Shown: in pieces, positions 63,912-64,000 of the stretch | Layout: each line of letters opens with the position of its first letter | Numbering within the stretch: the stretch's first letter is position 1 | NCBI GenBank assembly: GCA_943788025.1 | Contig: CALSOR010000004.1 | Coordinates: forward strand, 496,001-560,000 | DNA length: 64,000 nucleotides | Direction: 5' to 3' | Source: JABAAE01 sp905480545 | GTDB taxonomy: Bacteria; Planctomycetota; Planctomycetia; Pirellulales; Pirellulaceae | Notes under the pieces: generated by a model | Told to the model about the DNA's origin: nothing | Seen by the model: only the letters and a program-made list of their open reading frames with translations | The model's database searches: none | Program-made: the position numbers and the translations under genes

Positions 63912-64000
63912 TTATTCGACGATTTCGGCAATCATTATTGTTGATCGAAGGACATACCTATCACCAAACGTGGGCCTATTTGTCTTTAGGATCCAATCCA
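63912..64000 (-). CDS. C-terminal end of an unidentified protein (partial)
   Basis: The minus-strand frame at the right edge encodes …DWILKTNRPTFGDRYVLRST then IMIAEIVE and stops at 63914-63912. Only 28 codons are visible, so the family cannot be named. The strong terminator 20 bp beyond the stop supports a real gene ending here. The other two minus-strand frames have stops. Confidence 0.45.
   Translation of the reverse strand, partial: DWILKTNRPTFGDRYVLRSTIMIAEIVE

Overview
The window looks like chromosomal DNA from a planctomycete, most likely of the Pirellulaceae group. Several families that are typical of that phylum occur together: a DUF1552 protein paired with a DUF1587/1592/1588/1585 cytochrome-like protein, a PVC-type CxxCH heme protein, DUF1080, a metalloprotease with a degenerate LEPR-XLL leader, sialidase-like and FGE-like proteins, zinc-ribbon membrane proteins, CsrA, and DDE and tyrosine recombinases of planctomycete type. 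Most starts lack a strong Shine-Dalgarno sequence. No plasmid, phage structural or CRISPR genes were seen.

Region 1 (1-8.7 kb) holds the 5' end of a secreted protein on the minus strand and, divergent from it, a giant gene of about 2,700 codons. Its product is an STN-like domain followed by about 30 tandem beta-alpha-beta-beta-alpha units of the secretin N-domain (NolW) type, with no recognisable secretin pore domain.

Region 2 (8.7-34.9 kb) is accessory and heavily decayed. It has a secreted metzincin-type metalloprotease, a sialidase, a STAS protein, the DUF1592/DUF1552 pair, a two-heme-motif protein, a zinc-ribbon membrane protein and an SGNH-hydrolase/BNR protein. Among them lie two copies and three relics of one DDE insertion sequence, an IS66-like relic, fragments of hsdR, FGE-sulfatase, PepSY and CPVSG-type metal-binding genes, and a family of short GGTGTCAGGTACC / GGCACTGTCC repeats. 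It ends with a tyrosine integrase lying against the 3' end of a tRNA-Glu gene. A 16-bp stretch of the tRNA 3' end recurs at 8772-8787, so the 26 kb between may be an old integrated element.

Region 3 (34.9-64 kb) is denser and its genes look intact: tRNA-Glu, csrA, a DUF2203 protein, TatD nuclease, a thioredoxin-like protein, a large CxxCH dehydrogenase-like protein, an SMP-30/esterase fusion, a second esterase, class II photolyase, a LysR regulator just upstream of gltB (large glutamate synthase subunit, with no gltD after it), an outer-membrane-barrel-like protein, an NHL protein, an M28 peptidase, the ABC-F factor EttA, a DUF1080 protein, a DUF2752 protein and a class V aminotransferase. 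A partial minus-strand gene with a clear terminator closes the window.

Many products are exported and suit breakdown of polysaccharides, glycoproteins and esters at the cell surface or in the periplasm. Functional statements rest on motif reading only; no database search was possible.
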